A stretch of 7,617 nucleotides of DNA from Beijerinckiaceae bacterium (lineage in GTDB: Bacteria > Pseudomonadota > Alphaproteobacteria > Rhizobiales > Beijerinckiaceae). Under the pieces are notes generated by a model. That model was not told the DNA's origin. It ran no database searches and saw only the letters and a list, made by a program, of their open reading frames with translations. Both the position numbers and the translations under genes were made by a program. The stretch lies in the NCBI GenBank assembly GCA_947455285.1, contig CANGOK010000161.1, positions 1 through 7,617 on the forward strand. Reading direction: 5' to 3'. Position 1 is the first letter of the stretch. The number at the start of each line of letters is the position of its first letter. Shown piece by piece: positions 1 to 5,938 of the stretch.

Positions 1-236
1 GCGAGATCGCCCTTTGTGAAGTCGAAGCCCGGAAATTGCCGGAGTTGCGCGAGCCGCGCTTCCTTCAGGCTGACGTCATAATAGGAATTGAGGTTGTCGA
101 GGCCGATGACCTCGCAGCCTGCCTCGAGAAGGCGGCGCGCGAGATGGAAGCCGATGAAGCCCGCCGCGCCCGTAACCAGCACCGGCGCCTGTCGCAAAGT
201 CTCCATAGCCATGTTCGTGTCGTTGCGGGCGGTCAT
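1..236 (-). CDS. NAD-dependent sugar epimerase, N-terminal part (UDP-glucuronate 4-epimerase-like)
   Basis: This is the first 78 codons of a short-chain dehydrogenase-type nucleotide-sugar epimerase; the rest lies beyond the left edge. Read on the minus strand it shows a Rossmann start: a hydrophobic strand VLVTG, the NAD-binding GxxGxxG motif at residues 23-29 (GAAGFIG), and an acidic residue ending strand 2 (D47-N48) for the adenosine ribose. The following stretch, LNSYYDVSLKEARL (49-62), is typical of the CapI/LpsL group of UDP-glucuronate 4-epimerases, which supply UDP-galacturonate for LPS or capsule. Catalytic SxnYxxxK residues are not in the window, so substrate is inferred. In-frame ATGs lie at 236, 212 and 206; I chose 236 because a GGGG stretch (complement of 246-249) sits about 9 bases upstream, while 212 has no visible ribosome site. 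The gene is divergent from nudC. Confidence 0.82.
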   Translation of the reverse strand, partial: MTARNDTNMAMETLRQAPVLVTGAAGFIGFHLARRLLEAGCEVIGLDNLNSYYDVSLKEARLAQLRQFPGFDFTKGDL

Positions 237-366
237 CGCGTCAGTCCCCGTTACGCGTCTGCCTGTAGGGGGAAACGAGGCGCTGATCAACATGATGGCT
301 CGGCTACCAAAGGGTTCACAAATGCGCGAGCATGATATGTAGTATGCGAGTGGTCGGGGCATTTTC
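237..366. promoter_or_regulatory. Divergent spacer between epimerase and nudC
   Basis: This 130-base spacer must carry the promoters of the leftward epimerase and the rightward nudC. I see only a weak match toward nudC: TTCACA at 315-320 followed by AT-rich TATGTA/TAGTAT at 336-345, but the spacings are 15 or 19 bases rather than 17. No convincing operator or hairpin is visible. The region is assigned by position, not by strong motifs. Confidence 0.3.
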
Positions 367-1341
367 ATGAGCGATGTTTTCAACGACGAACTTTCCGCGC
401 TTGTCGGTTTTTCCGGCAATCCGCTCGATCGCTTGTCTGAATTGCGCGATGACGCCGGCAAGCTGGCGGAGTTGGCCTTGCGAGCGGACGCCCGCAGCCT
501 TGTGTTCGTCGCTGATACGCCCGTGCTCAAGCAGACGCCCGGCGGGTTCGATGCGTTTTTCACCCTTGCCGAAGCCGAGGCTCTTGGCGACCGCCTTGAG
601 CGGGTCCTGCTTGGCCGAACCGACCAGGCGACCGTTTTCGCCACCTCGCTCAAGCCCGAAACTGCGCGGCGCAGCGAGCCGAATGGCTCGCTCGCGATCC
701 CGGGCCGGGAGGATCTTGCGCTCATCGACCTCCGCAGTCTTGCCGTCAAGGCAGCGCTGGAACGTCCCGTCATCGCCATGATGGCGCAGGCTAAGAGCGT
801 TCTCTTCTGGCATGACAGGCATCGCTTCTGCTCAAGATGCGGCGCCCCCAGCAAGATGGCCTCGGCAGGCTGGAAACGCGAATGCGCGGCCTGCGACACC
901 CCGCATTTTCCCCGCACCGATCCGGTCGTGATCATGCTGGCGACGCGCGGCGAGCGCTGCCTGCTCGGCCGTCAGGCCCGGTTTGCGCCGGGTATGTATT
1001 CGGCTCTGGCGGGTTTTTTGGAGCCGGGCGAGACCATCGAGGCGGCGGTGCGGCGCGAGGTGATGGAGGAGGCCGGCGTGCGCGTGGGCCGCGTGACCTA
1101 TCTAGCCTCCCAGCCCTGGCCCTTTCCCGCCACCCTGATGATCGGCTGCCTTGCTGAAGCCTTGAGCGATGATATCGTTGTCGATTATGCTGAGCTTGAG
1201 GATGCGCGCTGGTTCACTCGCGCCGAAGTGCAGGAAATGTTGGGCGGCGCCCACGAGAATGGACTGGGCGCGCCGCAGCCTATCGCTATCGCGCGGTCTC
1301 TGATGCGTGCATGGGCATTCGCCCAAGTTGATAAGTTTTAA
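367..1341 (+). CDS. nudC: NAD(+)/NADH diphosphatase NudC (Nudix, zinc ribbon)
   Basis: NudC hydrolyses NADH/NAD to NMN(H) and AMP and, in characterised members, removes NAD caps from RNA 5' ends in the cytoplasm. The 324-residue protein shows the whole family layout. There is an N-terminal domain (about 1-145), a four-cysteine zinc ribbon (C155, C158, C173, C176) followed by the conserved FPRTDP, and a Nudix domain. Its Nudix box at 216-238 matches G-x5-E-x7-REVMEEAGV, with the metal-binding glutamates present. The specific NudC signature SQPWPFPA at 248-255 separates it from generic Nudix proteins. Length is somewhat above E. coli NudC, the excess being in the N-terminal domain, as is common in alphaproteobacteria. 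The ATG at 367 has a weak GGGG site at 356-359, 7 bases upstream. No clear terminator follows. It is divergent from the epimerase and followed by a 260-base gap. Confidence 0.95.
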   Translation: MSDVFNDELSALVGFSGNPLDRLSELRDDAGKLAELALRADARSLVFVADTPVLKQTPGGFDAFFTLAEAEALGDRLERVLLGRTDQATVFATSLKPETARRSEPNGSLAIPGREDLALIDLRSLAVKAALERPVIAMMAQAKSVLFWHDRHRFCSRCGAPSKMASAGWKRECAACDTPHFPRTDPVVIMLATRGERCLLGRQARFAPGMYSALAGFLEPGETIEAAVRREVMEEAGVRVGRVTYLASQPWPFPATLMIGCLAEALSDDIVVDYAELEDARWFTRAEVQEMLGGAHENGLGAPQPIAIARSLMRAWAFAQVDKF

Positions 1342-1601
1342 TTTTCAAGACATGCAACTTTTCATAGAAACGTAAGCGTTGCGCGTAGTAATCGGATTTA
1401 GTTATCAAATGATAATTTTCATTCGATATAAATCTCTGCTGTAATGAGAAATGTTATAAAAACGAAGATCATTGGTTGCCGTAGCTGGATTCTTGGTGTT
1501 ACTAGCGATAACTCACAACACGGTCGCATAATCAATCCGATCAGCGAATCATCGCAACTTCGCCTGGAACGAAAATGACGACTGATCCAGAGGATCCGCA
1601 A
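1342..1601. other. AT-rich non-coding spacer between nudC and the TetR gene
   Basis: By hand count, 1381-1560 is about 38% GC, far below the flanking genes. No credible coding frame is present. It holds overlapping inverted repeats at 1402-1423, a TATAAA hexamer at 1427-1432 and another at 1455-1460, a weak hairpin AACG-TAAG-CGTT at about 1370-1381, and a loose palindrome GTTA-N7-TAAC at 1498-1512. No intrinsic terminator for nudC is evident because no hairpin is followed by a T run. The low GC suggests a regulatory region or acquired DNA. Confidence 0.6.
1402..1432 (+). promoter_or_regulatory. Overlapping palindromes on a candidate promoter (possible operator)
   Basis: Seen directly: a perfect inverted repeat TTATCA-AA-TGATAA (1402-1415) overlaps a second, AATGA-N6-TCATT (1408-1423). 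The left seven bases of TGATAATTTTCATTC (1410-1424) match the Fur 7-1-7 half-site fully, but the right half matches only 3 of 7. The first half, TTATCA, could also be a -35 (4/6) for TATAAA at 1427-1432 with a long 19-base spacer, so a bound protein would cover the promoter. It lies about 170 bases before the TetR start. Candidate ligands are the TetR protein itself or a Fur/Irr-type metal regulator; neither is shown. Confidence 0.35.
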
Positions 1602-2327
1602 ATGACCATCAGAACAGATGGCCAACCAGATTCGCCTATGCAACGTCAAAGGGCAAAAAGATTGCCTGCGGCGGAACGTAAGGCCGTGATCTTGCGCGAA
1701 GCTTCACTATTTTTCGCCAGCGAAGGCTTTTCCGCATCGACGCGGGATCTGGCGGACCGCCTTGGTGTGCGTCAAGCTTTACTATACAAATACTTTCCAT
1801 CCAAAGAAGCTCTACTTGACGCTATCTTTGAGGAAGTGCTTGCAGTTCACTGGGTCATGGAATGGGCCAATGTGTTCTCCAACCAGTCCATGAGCATCGA
1901 AGAGAAGCTGAATCATTTCTATTCCGAACATCTGAAAAACGAAGATGGCATCGGCTTGCGCCTATTCCTGCGCGCAGCGCTTGATGGCTGGTCCCTGTCC
2001 GCCCGAAGGATGGAGCTTGTGCGGGCGAAGCTTGTGCGGCCCCTCATCGCCGAAATGCGGCGTGAGGCGAAACTGCCGGGTTTCGAGTCCGCGCCCCTGA
2101 TGTGGGGCGAGCTTGAGCTCGTCATGACATTGCACGCCTCGGTCATCTTTTATTCCATGCGCCTGCACATTTATGGGGGCCAAATGCCGGCCGATACGTC
2201 GGCGGTGCTGCACTTTTACATTTCCTATTTTCTGGGCGGCGCTAGCGCGAGCCTCCTGCGCCTGCATGGTCCTGATGCGCCCGCCAGCCTCAAACTGCCT
2301 GTTCCGCCCGTGAAGGCCGCCGCTTAA
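1602..2327 (+). CDS. TetR/AcrR-family transcriptional regulator
   Basis: This is a 241-residue one-component repressor-type protein. The N-terminal DNA-binding domain spans about residues 26-75: an A-S-L-F-F-A-S-E-G-F helix, the helix-turn-helix STRDLADRLGVRQALLYKYF (46-65), then the usual SKEALLDAIFEEVL. The C-terminal three quarters is helical and variable, which in this family binds a ligand and dimerises; I cannot predict the ligand. I chose the ATG at 1602 because a near-ideal site AGAGGA (1589-1594) sits 7 bases upstream. An in-frame ATG at 1575 would add nine residues but has only GGAA before it. The first half of the gene is about 50% GC by hand count and the second half about 65%. 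The next gene on the same strand is a Ni/Co transporter, 163 bases on, so metal-linked control is possible but unproven. Confidence 0.9.
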   Translation: MTIRTDGQPDSPMQRQRAKRLPAAERKAVILREASLFFASEGFSASTRDLADRLGVRQALLYKYFPSKEALLDAIFEEVLAVHWVMEWANVFSNQSMSIEEKLNHFYSEHLKNEDGIGLRLFLRAALDGWSLSARRMELVRAKLVRPLIAEMRREAKLPGFESAPLMWGELELVMTLHASVIFYSMRLHIYGGQMPADTSAVLHFYISYFLGGASASLLRLHGPDAPASLKLPVPPVKAAA

Positions 2328-2381
2328 TCCATCTGGCTTCACTCGGAGTTATGCAAACTTCGTTGATTGTGATGAATCTGA

Positions 2382-2411
2382 TTGACGACTTGACCGCCGG
2401 GGCCATACATA
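2382..2411 (+). promoter_or_regulatory. Candidate promoter of the Ni/Co transporter gene
   Basis: TTGACG (2382-2387, five of six to the -35 consensus) lies 18 bases before TACATA (2406-2411, three of six to the -10). Transcription would start near 2418 and leave a leader of about 73 bases before the chosen ATG at 2491. A short inverted repeat GATT-N6-AATC (2365-2378) sits directly upstream of the -35. This would allow the transporter to be expressed separately from the TetR gene. Motif match is moderate only. Confidence 0.35.
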
Positions 2412-2441
2412 AGTCTCAGATCCCTGACCTTAACCGTTGAA

Positions 2442-2474
2442 GCGGGGCTAGCCTCCCGCAACGGACGGGCCGTT
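2442..2474 (+). promoter_or_regulatory. Two adjacent small hairpins in the transporter leader
   Basis: Seen directly: GCGGG (2442-2446) pairs with CCCGC (2455-2459), and immediately after it AACGG (2460-2464) pairs with CCGTT (2470-2474). Stems are five base pairs each, with loops of 8 and 5 bases. No T run follows, so they are not a terminator. They end 7 bases before the ribosome site GAGGAA (2481-2486), a position where leader structure could affect translation. Short stems like these also occur by chance in GC-rich DNA, so function is uncertain. Confidence 0.3.
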
Positions 2475-2490
2475 GGGTATGAGGAAACTG

Positions 2491-3543
2491 ATGATTCGTA
2501 TGATGCGCAGCCTGCCCGACGCCCCCTTGAGGACCCGGATTGTCACGGTCTTCGGCTTGCTGATCCTCGGCAATGTGGCGGCCTGGGCTATGGCTTTCGC
2601 CTCTTTTCATCAAGAACCGGTCCTGCTTGGCACGGCCTTCCTCGCCTATGTCCTTGGCCTGCGCCATGCGGTCGACCCCGATCATATCGCAGCGATCGAC
2701 AATGTGACCCGCAAGCTCATGCAGGAAGACCAGAAGCCCGTCACCGTGGGGTTCTGGTTCGCCCTCGGCCATTCGACCATCGTCGTCGTCGCGGCGGCCC
2801 TGCTGGCCCTTACCGCCGCGAGCCTCAATGAGCAGTTCGAGGATTTCAAGAGCATCGGCGGCGTTATCGGAATATCGGTATCGGCTGGCTTCCTGATCCT
2901 GATCGGCCTTTTCAATCTCATGATCCTGTCAGGAGTCTGGAAGACGTTTCGTCAGGCCCGCCGCACGGGTGAGGTCTGCGAGGAGGACACCAACGCCCTG
3001 CTCGCCAAGCGCGGTCTGCTGGCGCGTATCCTTCGCCCGCTTTTCGCGCTTATTTCAAAGCCTTGGCATATGTACCCGCTGGGGTTCCTGTTTGCTTTGG
3101 GCTTTGACACGGCGACCGAGATCAGCCTTTTCGGCGTTGCGGCGGCCAGCGCCTCCAACGGCGTGTCCTTCTTCGACATCATGTGCTTTCCCCTGCTCTT
3201 CATGGCGGGGATGACGCTCGCCGACACTGCTGATGGCGTGCTGATGCTGGGCGCCTATGGCTGGGCCTTCGTGAAGCCGATCCGCAAGCTTTTCTACAAT
3301 CTGACGATCACGCTGATGTCGGTGCTGGTCGCCTTCGTCATCGGAGCCGTCGAGGCGCTCGGCCTCATCGGCGAGCGTCTAGGTTTGCAGGGCTGGTTCT
3401 GGGAGCTGGTGGCAGGCGCCAACGACCAGATGGCCTTTTTCGGCTTCATCATCGTCGGCGTCTTCGCAGCAGCCTGGGCGCTCTCGGCGCTGATCTATCG
3501 TCTGGGCGGCTACGACCACCTGGAGATCAAGGTGCAGGCCTGA
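2491..3543 (+). CDS. NiCoT-family nickel/cobalt permease (HoxN/NixA type)
   Basis: This inner-membrane secondary transporter imports Ni2+ and/or Co2+, serving enzymes such as urease or hydrogenase, or cobalamin synthesis. All four family signatures are present: HAVDPDHIAAIDN (59-71, the H-x4-DH metal motif), FALGHST (90-96), LGFDTATEI (203-211) and GMTLADTADG (240-249). Hydrophobic stretches suit the usual eight-helix fold: about 16-38, 43-57, 84-112, 124-150, 195-218, 230-252, 270-295 and 316-342, with a charged loop at about 152-190. The 350-residue length is normal. I chose ATG 2491 because GAGGAA (2481-2486) precedes it closely; TTG 2473 and ATG 2479 are in frame but have poorer ribosome sites, and 2473 lies in a hairpin. 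The motifs do not settle Ni versus Co. No metal-enzyme genes are in the window to show the user. A TetR gene lies upstream, and convergent pheA ends 6 bases away. Confidence 0.94.
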   Translation: MIRMMRSLPDAPLRTRIVTVFGLLILGNVAAWAMAFASFHQEPVLLGTAFLAYVLGLRHAVDPDHIAAIDNVTRKLMQEDQKPVTVGFWFALGHSTIVVVAAALLALTAASLNEQFEDFKSIGGVIGISVSAGFLILIGLFNLMILSGVWKTFRQARRTGEVCEEDTNALLAKRGLLARILRPLFALISKPWHMYPLGFLFALGFDTATEISLFGVAAASASNGVSFFDIMCFPLLFMAGMTLADTADGVLMLGAYGWAFVKPIRKLFYNLTITLMSVLVAFVIGAVEALGLIGERLGLQGWFWELVAGANDQMAFFGFIIVGVFAAAWALSALIYRLGGYDHLEIKVQA

Positions 3544-3549
3544 TCTTGC

Positions 3550-4404
3550 CTACTCGGCCGCCTTCTGCGTTTCCAGCCGGAACGGATGGGCCGCGTAGAC
3601 GCCGAGGATCTTGACCTCCCGCGAGAAGAACTCCAGCTCCTCCAGCGCCCGGCGCAGCGGCGGGTCTTCTGGGTGGCCGTCCACATCGGCGAGGAACTGG
3701 GTCGCAGCGAACTCGCCATCCACCATATAGCTTTCCAGCTTCGACATGTTGACGCCATTGGTGGCGAAGCCGCCGAGCGCCTTGTAGAGGGCGGCCGGCA
3801 CGTTGCGCACCCGGAAGAGGAAGGTCGTCACCGGGTTCGGTTCGCCTTGCGGCAGCCATTTGGGGGTCTTCGACAGGATGATGAAGCGCGTGGTGTTGTG
3901 CTTCTCATCCTCGACATTGGTCGCCAGCGTCTTCAGCCCGTAAATGTCGGCCGCCAGAGCCGGGGCGAGCGAGGCGCGGGTGGGGTCCTTCCATTCGGCG
4001 ACTTCGCGCGCCGAACCAGCCGTATCGCCGGTCACGACGGGCTTCAGGCCCAATTCCCTGATGATCTTGCGGCACTGTCCCAGCGCATGCACGTGGCTGT
4101 AGACCGAGCGGATCGTGGAGATGTCCGCCTCTGGCAGGGCGAGAAGCTGGAAATGGATCGGCAGGAAATATTCGCCGACGATATGCAGGCCCGCCTTGGG
4201 CAGGAAATGATGGATGTCCGCCACGCGGCCCGCGATGGAGTTTTCAATCGGGATCATGCCGAGGTCGGCGACCCCATCGGTGATCGCGGCGAAAGCGTCC
4301 TCGAAGCTGGCGCAGGGCAGCGGCTCCCAGTCGGGATAGACGTCGAGGCAGGCGATATGGGAATTCGCCCCCGGTTCACCCTGATACGAGATCACCTTTT
4401 TCAC
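3550..4404 (-). CDS. pheA: Prephenate dehydratase (monofunctional, with ACT domain)
   Basis: This enzyme decarboxylates and dehydrates prephenate to phenylpyruvate, the committed step to phenylalanine. The 284-residue protein starts directly with the PDT domain (VISYQGEPGANSH, 4-16; PIENSIAGRV, 52-61), so it has no chorismate mutase part, unlike E. coli PheA. The catalytic TRF motif is at 172-174 (HNTTRF). An ACT regulatory domain follows (about 192-270), with ALYKALGGF (205-213) at the usual GALY site and LESY (223-226) where E. coli has ESRP; phenylalanine feedback is expected from the family but not proven. I chose the GTG at 4404: it gives the standard VKKVISYQG start and has GGGAG (complement of 4411-4415) 6 bases upstream. 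An in-frame ATG at 4491 would run 29 residues back inside kdsB and is unlikely. It lies 13 bases after kdsB, so the two are one operon, probably translationally coupled. Confidence 0.95.
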   Translation of the reverse strand: MKKVISYQGEPGANSHIACLDVYPDWEPLPCASFEDAFAAITDGVADLGMIPIENSIAGRVADIHHFLPKAGLHIVGEYFLPIHFQLLALPEADISTIRSVYSHVHALGQCRKIIRELGLKPVVTGDTAGSAREVAEWKDPTRASLAPALAADIYGLKTLATNVEDEKHNTTRFIILSKTPKWLPQGEPNPVTTFLFRVRNVPAALYKALGGFATNGVNMSKLESYMVDGEFAATQFLADVDGHPEDPPLRRALEELEFFSREVKILGVYAAHPFRLETQKAAE

Positions 4405-4417
4405 CTGAAACTCCCGT

Positions 4418-5149
4418 TCACTTGCCCGCCAGCATGAGCCGTGCGCGTTCGAGATCGTGCGGCGTGTCGACGCCCAGCGGAACCTCGCCAACCACGCTCA
4501 CGTCAATCCGCATCCCAGCCTCAAGCGCGCGCAGCTGCTCCAGCTTTTCGCGCTGTTCCAGCACTGAGGGAGGCAGGGCCACAAAGCGCGTCAGCGCGGC
4601 GCGGCGATAGGCGTAGAGGCCGATATGGTGCCAGAGCGGCCCATCCCCGTGCGGGGCCGTGGCTCTCGTGAAATAGAGCGCCCGCATATGGGTTTCGCTG
4701 ATGGGCGAGCCCACCACCTTCACCACATTGGGGTCGGTGCGTTCCTCCGCCCGGCTGATCTGCGCGCAGACCGTGCCGATGTCCACGGCGGGGTTCTCCA
4801 GGGGCCGGAAGGCGGCGCGCACGGTGGCGGCTTCGACGGTCGGCAGATCGCCCTGCACATTGACCACGATGTCGTGCCGCCCCTGCGGATCGGCAAGGCC
4901 AAGGGCCTCGAAGATTCGGTCCGAGCCTGACTGGTGATGCTGGCCGGTCAGGACGGCGCGCCCGCCCGCAGCTTCCACGGCGGCGACGATTTCGGGGGCG
5001 TCAGCCGCCACGACGACCTCGCCGATGCCCGCTTCGCAGGCGCGGCGCCAGACGTGGACGATCATCGGCGCGCCGTGGATGTCAGCGAGCGGCTTGCCGG
5101 GAAGGCGGGTGGAGGCCATGCGGGCCGGGATGAGAACGATGGGGGTCAT
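4418..5149 (-). CDS. kdsB: 3-deoxy-manno-octulosonate cytidylyltransferase (CMP-Kdo synthetase)
   Basis: KdsB activates Kdo with CTP to CMP-Kdo, the donor for the inner core of lipopolysaccharide, in the cytoplasm. The 243-residue length is that of the family. Visible motifs are the N-terminal nucleotide-binding IPARMASTRLPGKPL (7-21), HQSGSDRI (72-79), VNVQGDLP (96-103, with the metal/CTP aspartate D101), HIGLYAYR (175-182), a PSVLEQREKLEQLRALE segment and GVDTPHDLE (226-234, second metal aspartate D228). Position 102 is Leu where E. coli has Glu (QGDEP); as I recall, QGDLP is common in alphaproteobacterial KdsB. The ATG at 5149 has no good ribosome site, but the MTPIVLIPARM start is standard. 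It is the first gene of a kdsB-pheA operon and is divergent from cycM, a familiar alphaproteobacterial arrangement. Confidence 0.95.
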   Translation of the reverse strand: MTPIVLIPARMASTRLPGKPLADIHGAPMIVHVWRRACEAGIGEVVVAADAPEIVAAVEAAGGRAVLTGQHHQSGSDRIFEALGLADPQGRHDIVVNVQGDLPTVEAATVRAAFRPLENPAVDIGTVCAQISRAEERTDPNVVKVVGSPISETHMRALYFTRATAPHGDGPLWHHIGLYAYRRAALTRFVALPPSVLEQREKLEQLRALEAGMRIDVSVVGEVPLGVDTPHDLERARLMLAGK

Positions 5150-5184
5150 GATCAGGCGGCAAAAGGTAGCATTGAGGATCTTTG

Positions 5185-5212
5185 CTTATACTGTTGCCAA
5201 GCAGGGCGCAAA
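5185..5212 (-). promoter_or_regulatory. Candidate kdsB-pheA promoter
   Basis: On the minus strand, TTTGCG (5212-5207, three of six to the -35) is followed after 16 bases by TATAAG (5190-5185, five of six to the -10). Transcription would begin near 5178, about 28 bases before the kdsB ATG. On the plus strand TATACT (5187-5192) overlaps this -10 and could be the -10 of cycM, though no -35 is seen at the right distance. The rest of 5150-5310 shows no other clear motif. Confidence 0.35.
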
Positions 5213-5310
5213 GCGGGTAATCAACGCACCATCCCATGAGGCTGGGTCCCGGCCTCGCACCCCTTTGCGCGTCTTGGGCGCGTGATCGGCTGAACGCGGA
5301 GCCTGCAGGC

Positions 5311-5853
5311 ATGGATTCTTTTGAGCTCAACAAGATCGCCGGCGCGGTGCTGGGCGCCACCCTCTTCGCGATGGGGCTCGGCATCGTATCCGATATTCTG
5401 TTCGCCGCCCCCCACCCGGCCAAGCCCGGCTATGATCTCCCGGCGGCGGGCGAGAGCCACGGCGGCGGCGCGGCCGCTGCTCCCGAGGCCGCCATTCCCC
5501 TGCCGACGCTGCTCGCCAAGGCGGATCCCAAGAAGGGCGAGGGCCTCGTCAAGGCCTGCGCAGCCTGCCATTCCATCGATTCGAGCGGCGCCGCCAAGTC
5601 CACTGGTCCGAGCCTCTATGGCGTCATTGATCGTTCTGTGGCCTCGACCAGCTTCTCCTATTCCGACGCCATGAAGGCCAAGGGCGGCAAGTGGGGCTAC
5701 GACCAGATCAACGCCTTCCTCGCCAATCCCAAGGGCGTCGTCGCCGGCACCAAGATGTCCTATGCTGGCGAGAAGGATCCTGCCAAGCGCGCTGACATCA
5801 TCGCTTATCTGCGGTCGCTGTCCGCAAACCCGGCGCCGCTGCCTAACCCTTGA
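5311..5853 (+). CDS. cycM: Membrane-anchored class I cytochrome c (CycM/c552 type)
   Basis: This is a c-type cytochrome held in the inner membrane by an uncleaved N-terminal helix, with the haem domain in the periplasm; family members pass electrons from the bc1 complex to an aa3-type oxidase. The 180-residue protein begins MDSFELNKIAGAVLG, has one hydrophobic helix (about 9-30), then an Ala/Gly/Pro-rich linker (about 31-70). The single haem site CAACH is at 83-87, and the distal Met ligand is M149 (GTKMSY). It ends in a standard final helix (ADIIAYLRSL). I chose ATG 5311 because GGAG (5298-5301) lies 9 bases upstream and the product then matches the conserved CycM start; the frame is open back to ATG 5236, but that would add 25 unlikely residues. 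It is divergent from kdsB-pheA and closed by a strong terminator. Confidence 0.93.
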   Translation: MDSFELNKIAGAVLGATLFAMGLGIVSDILFAAPHPAKPGYDLPAAGESHGGGAAAAPEAAIPLPTLLAKADPKKGEGLVKACAACHSIDSSGAAKSTGPSLYGVIDRSVASTSFSYSDAMKAKGGKWGYDQINAFLANPKGVVAGTKMSYAGEKDPAKRADIIAYLRSLSANPAPLPNP

Positions 5854-5873
5854 GACAGGCCAAAGCCGTCACC

Positions 5874-5903
5874 AGGCCGGGCTCGCGCCCGGCCTTTTGC
5901 TTT
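5874..5903 (+). terminator. Rho-independent terminator after cycM
   Basis: Seen directly: a nine-pair GC-rich stem AGGCCGGGC (5874-5882) / GCCCGGCCT (5887-5895) with a TCGC loop, followed by TTTTGCTTT. It starts 20 bases after the cycM stop. It leaves only 35 bases before the trpA start, so trpA either has its own very short promoter region or relies on read-through. Confidence 0.88.
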
Positions 5904-5938
5904 CGCGCGGCGCGCTTCCGTGCTATCGGCAGGTCACC

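Noticed and set aside
316..822. Open frame of 168 codons on the minus strand opposite nudC
   Set aside because: Antisense shadow of nudC, no recognisable domain.
1368..1385. Hairpin AACG-TAAG-CGTT as a nudC terminator
   Set aside because: The stem is only four pairs and it is followed by GCGCGTAG, not a T run.
1419..1649. 76-codon minus-strand frame in the AT-rich spacer
   Set aside because: It overlaps the TetR start, its translation resembles no family I know, and I see no good ribosome site. It is more likely open by chance.
2328..2490. Cobalamin riboswitch or NikR operator before the Ni/Co permease
   Set aside because: I could find neither a B12-box-like GCCACTG nor the GTATGA-N16-TCATAC palindrome of NikR in this stretch.
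3586..4437. Open frame of 283 codons on the plus strand opposite pheA
   Set aside because: Antisense to a clear prephenate dehydratase; its translation shows no family motif.
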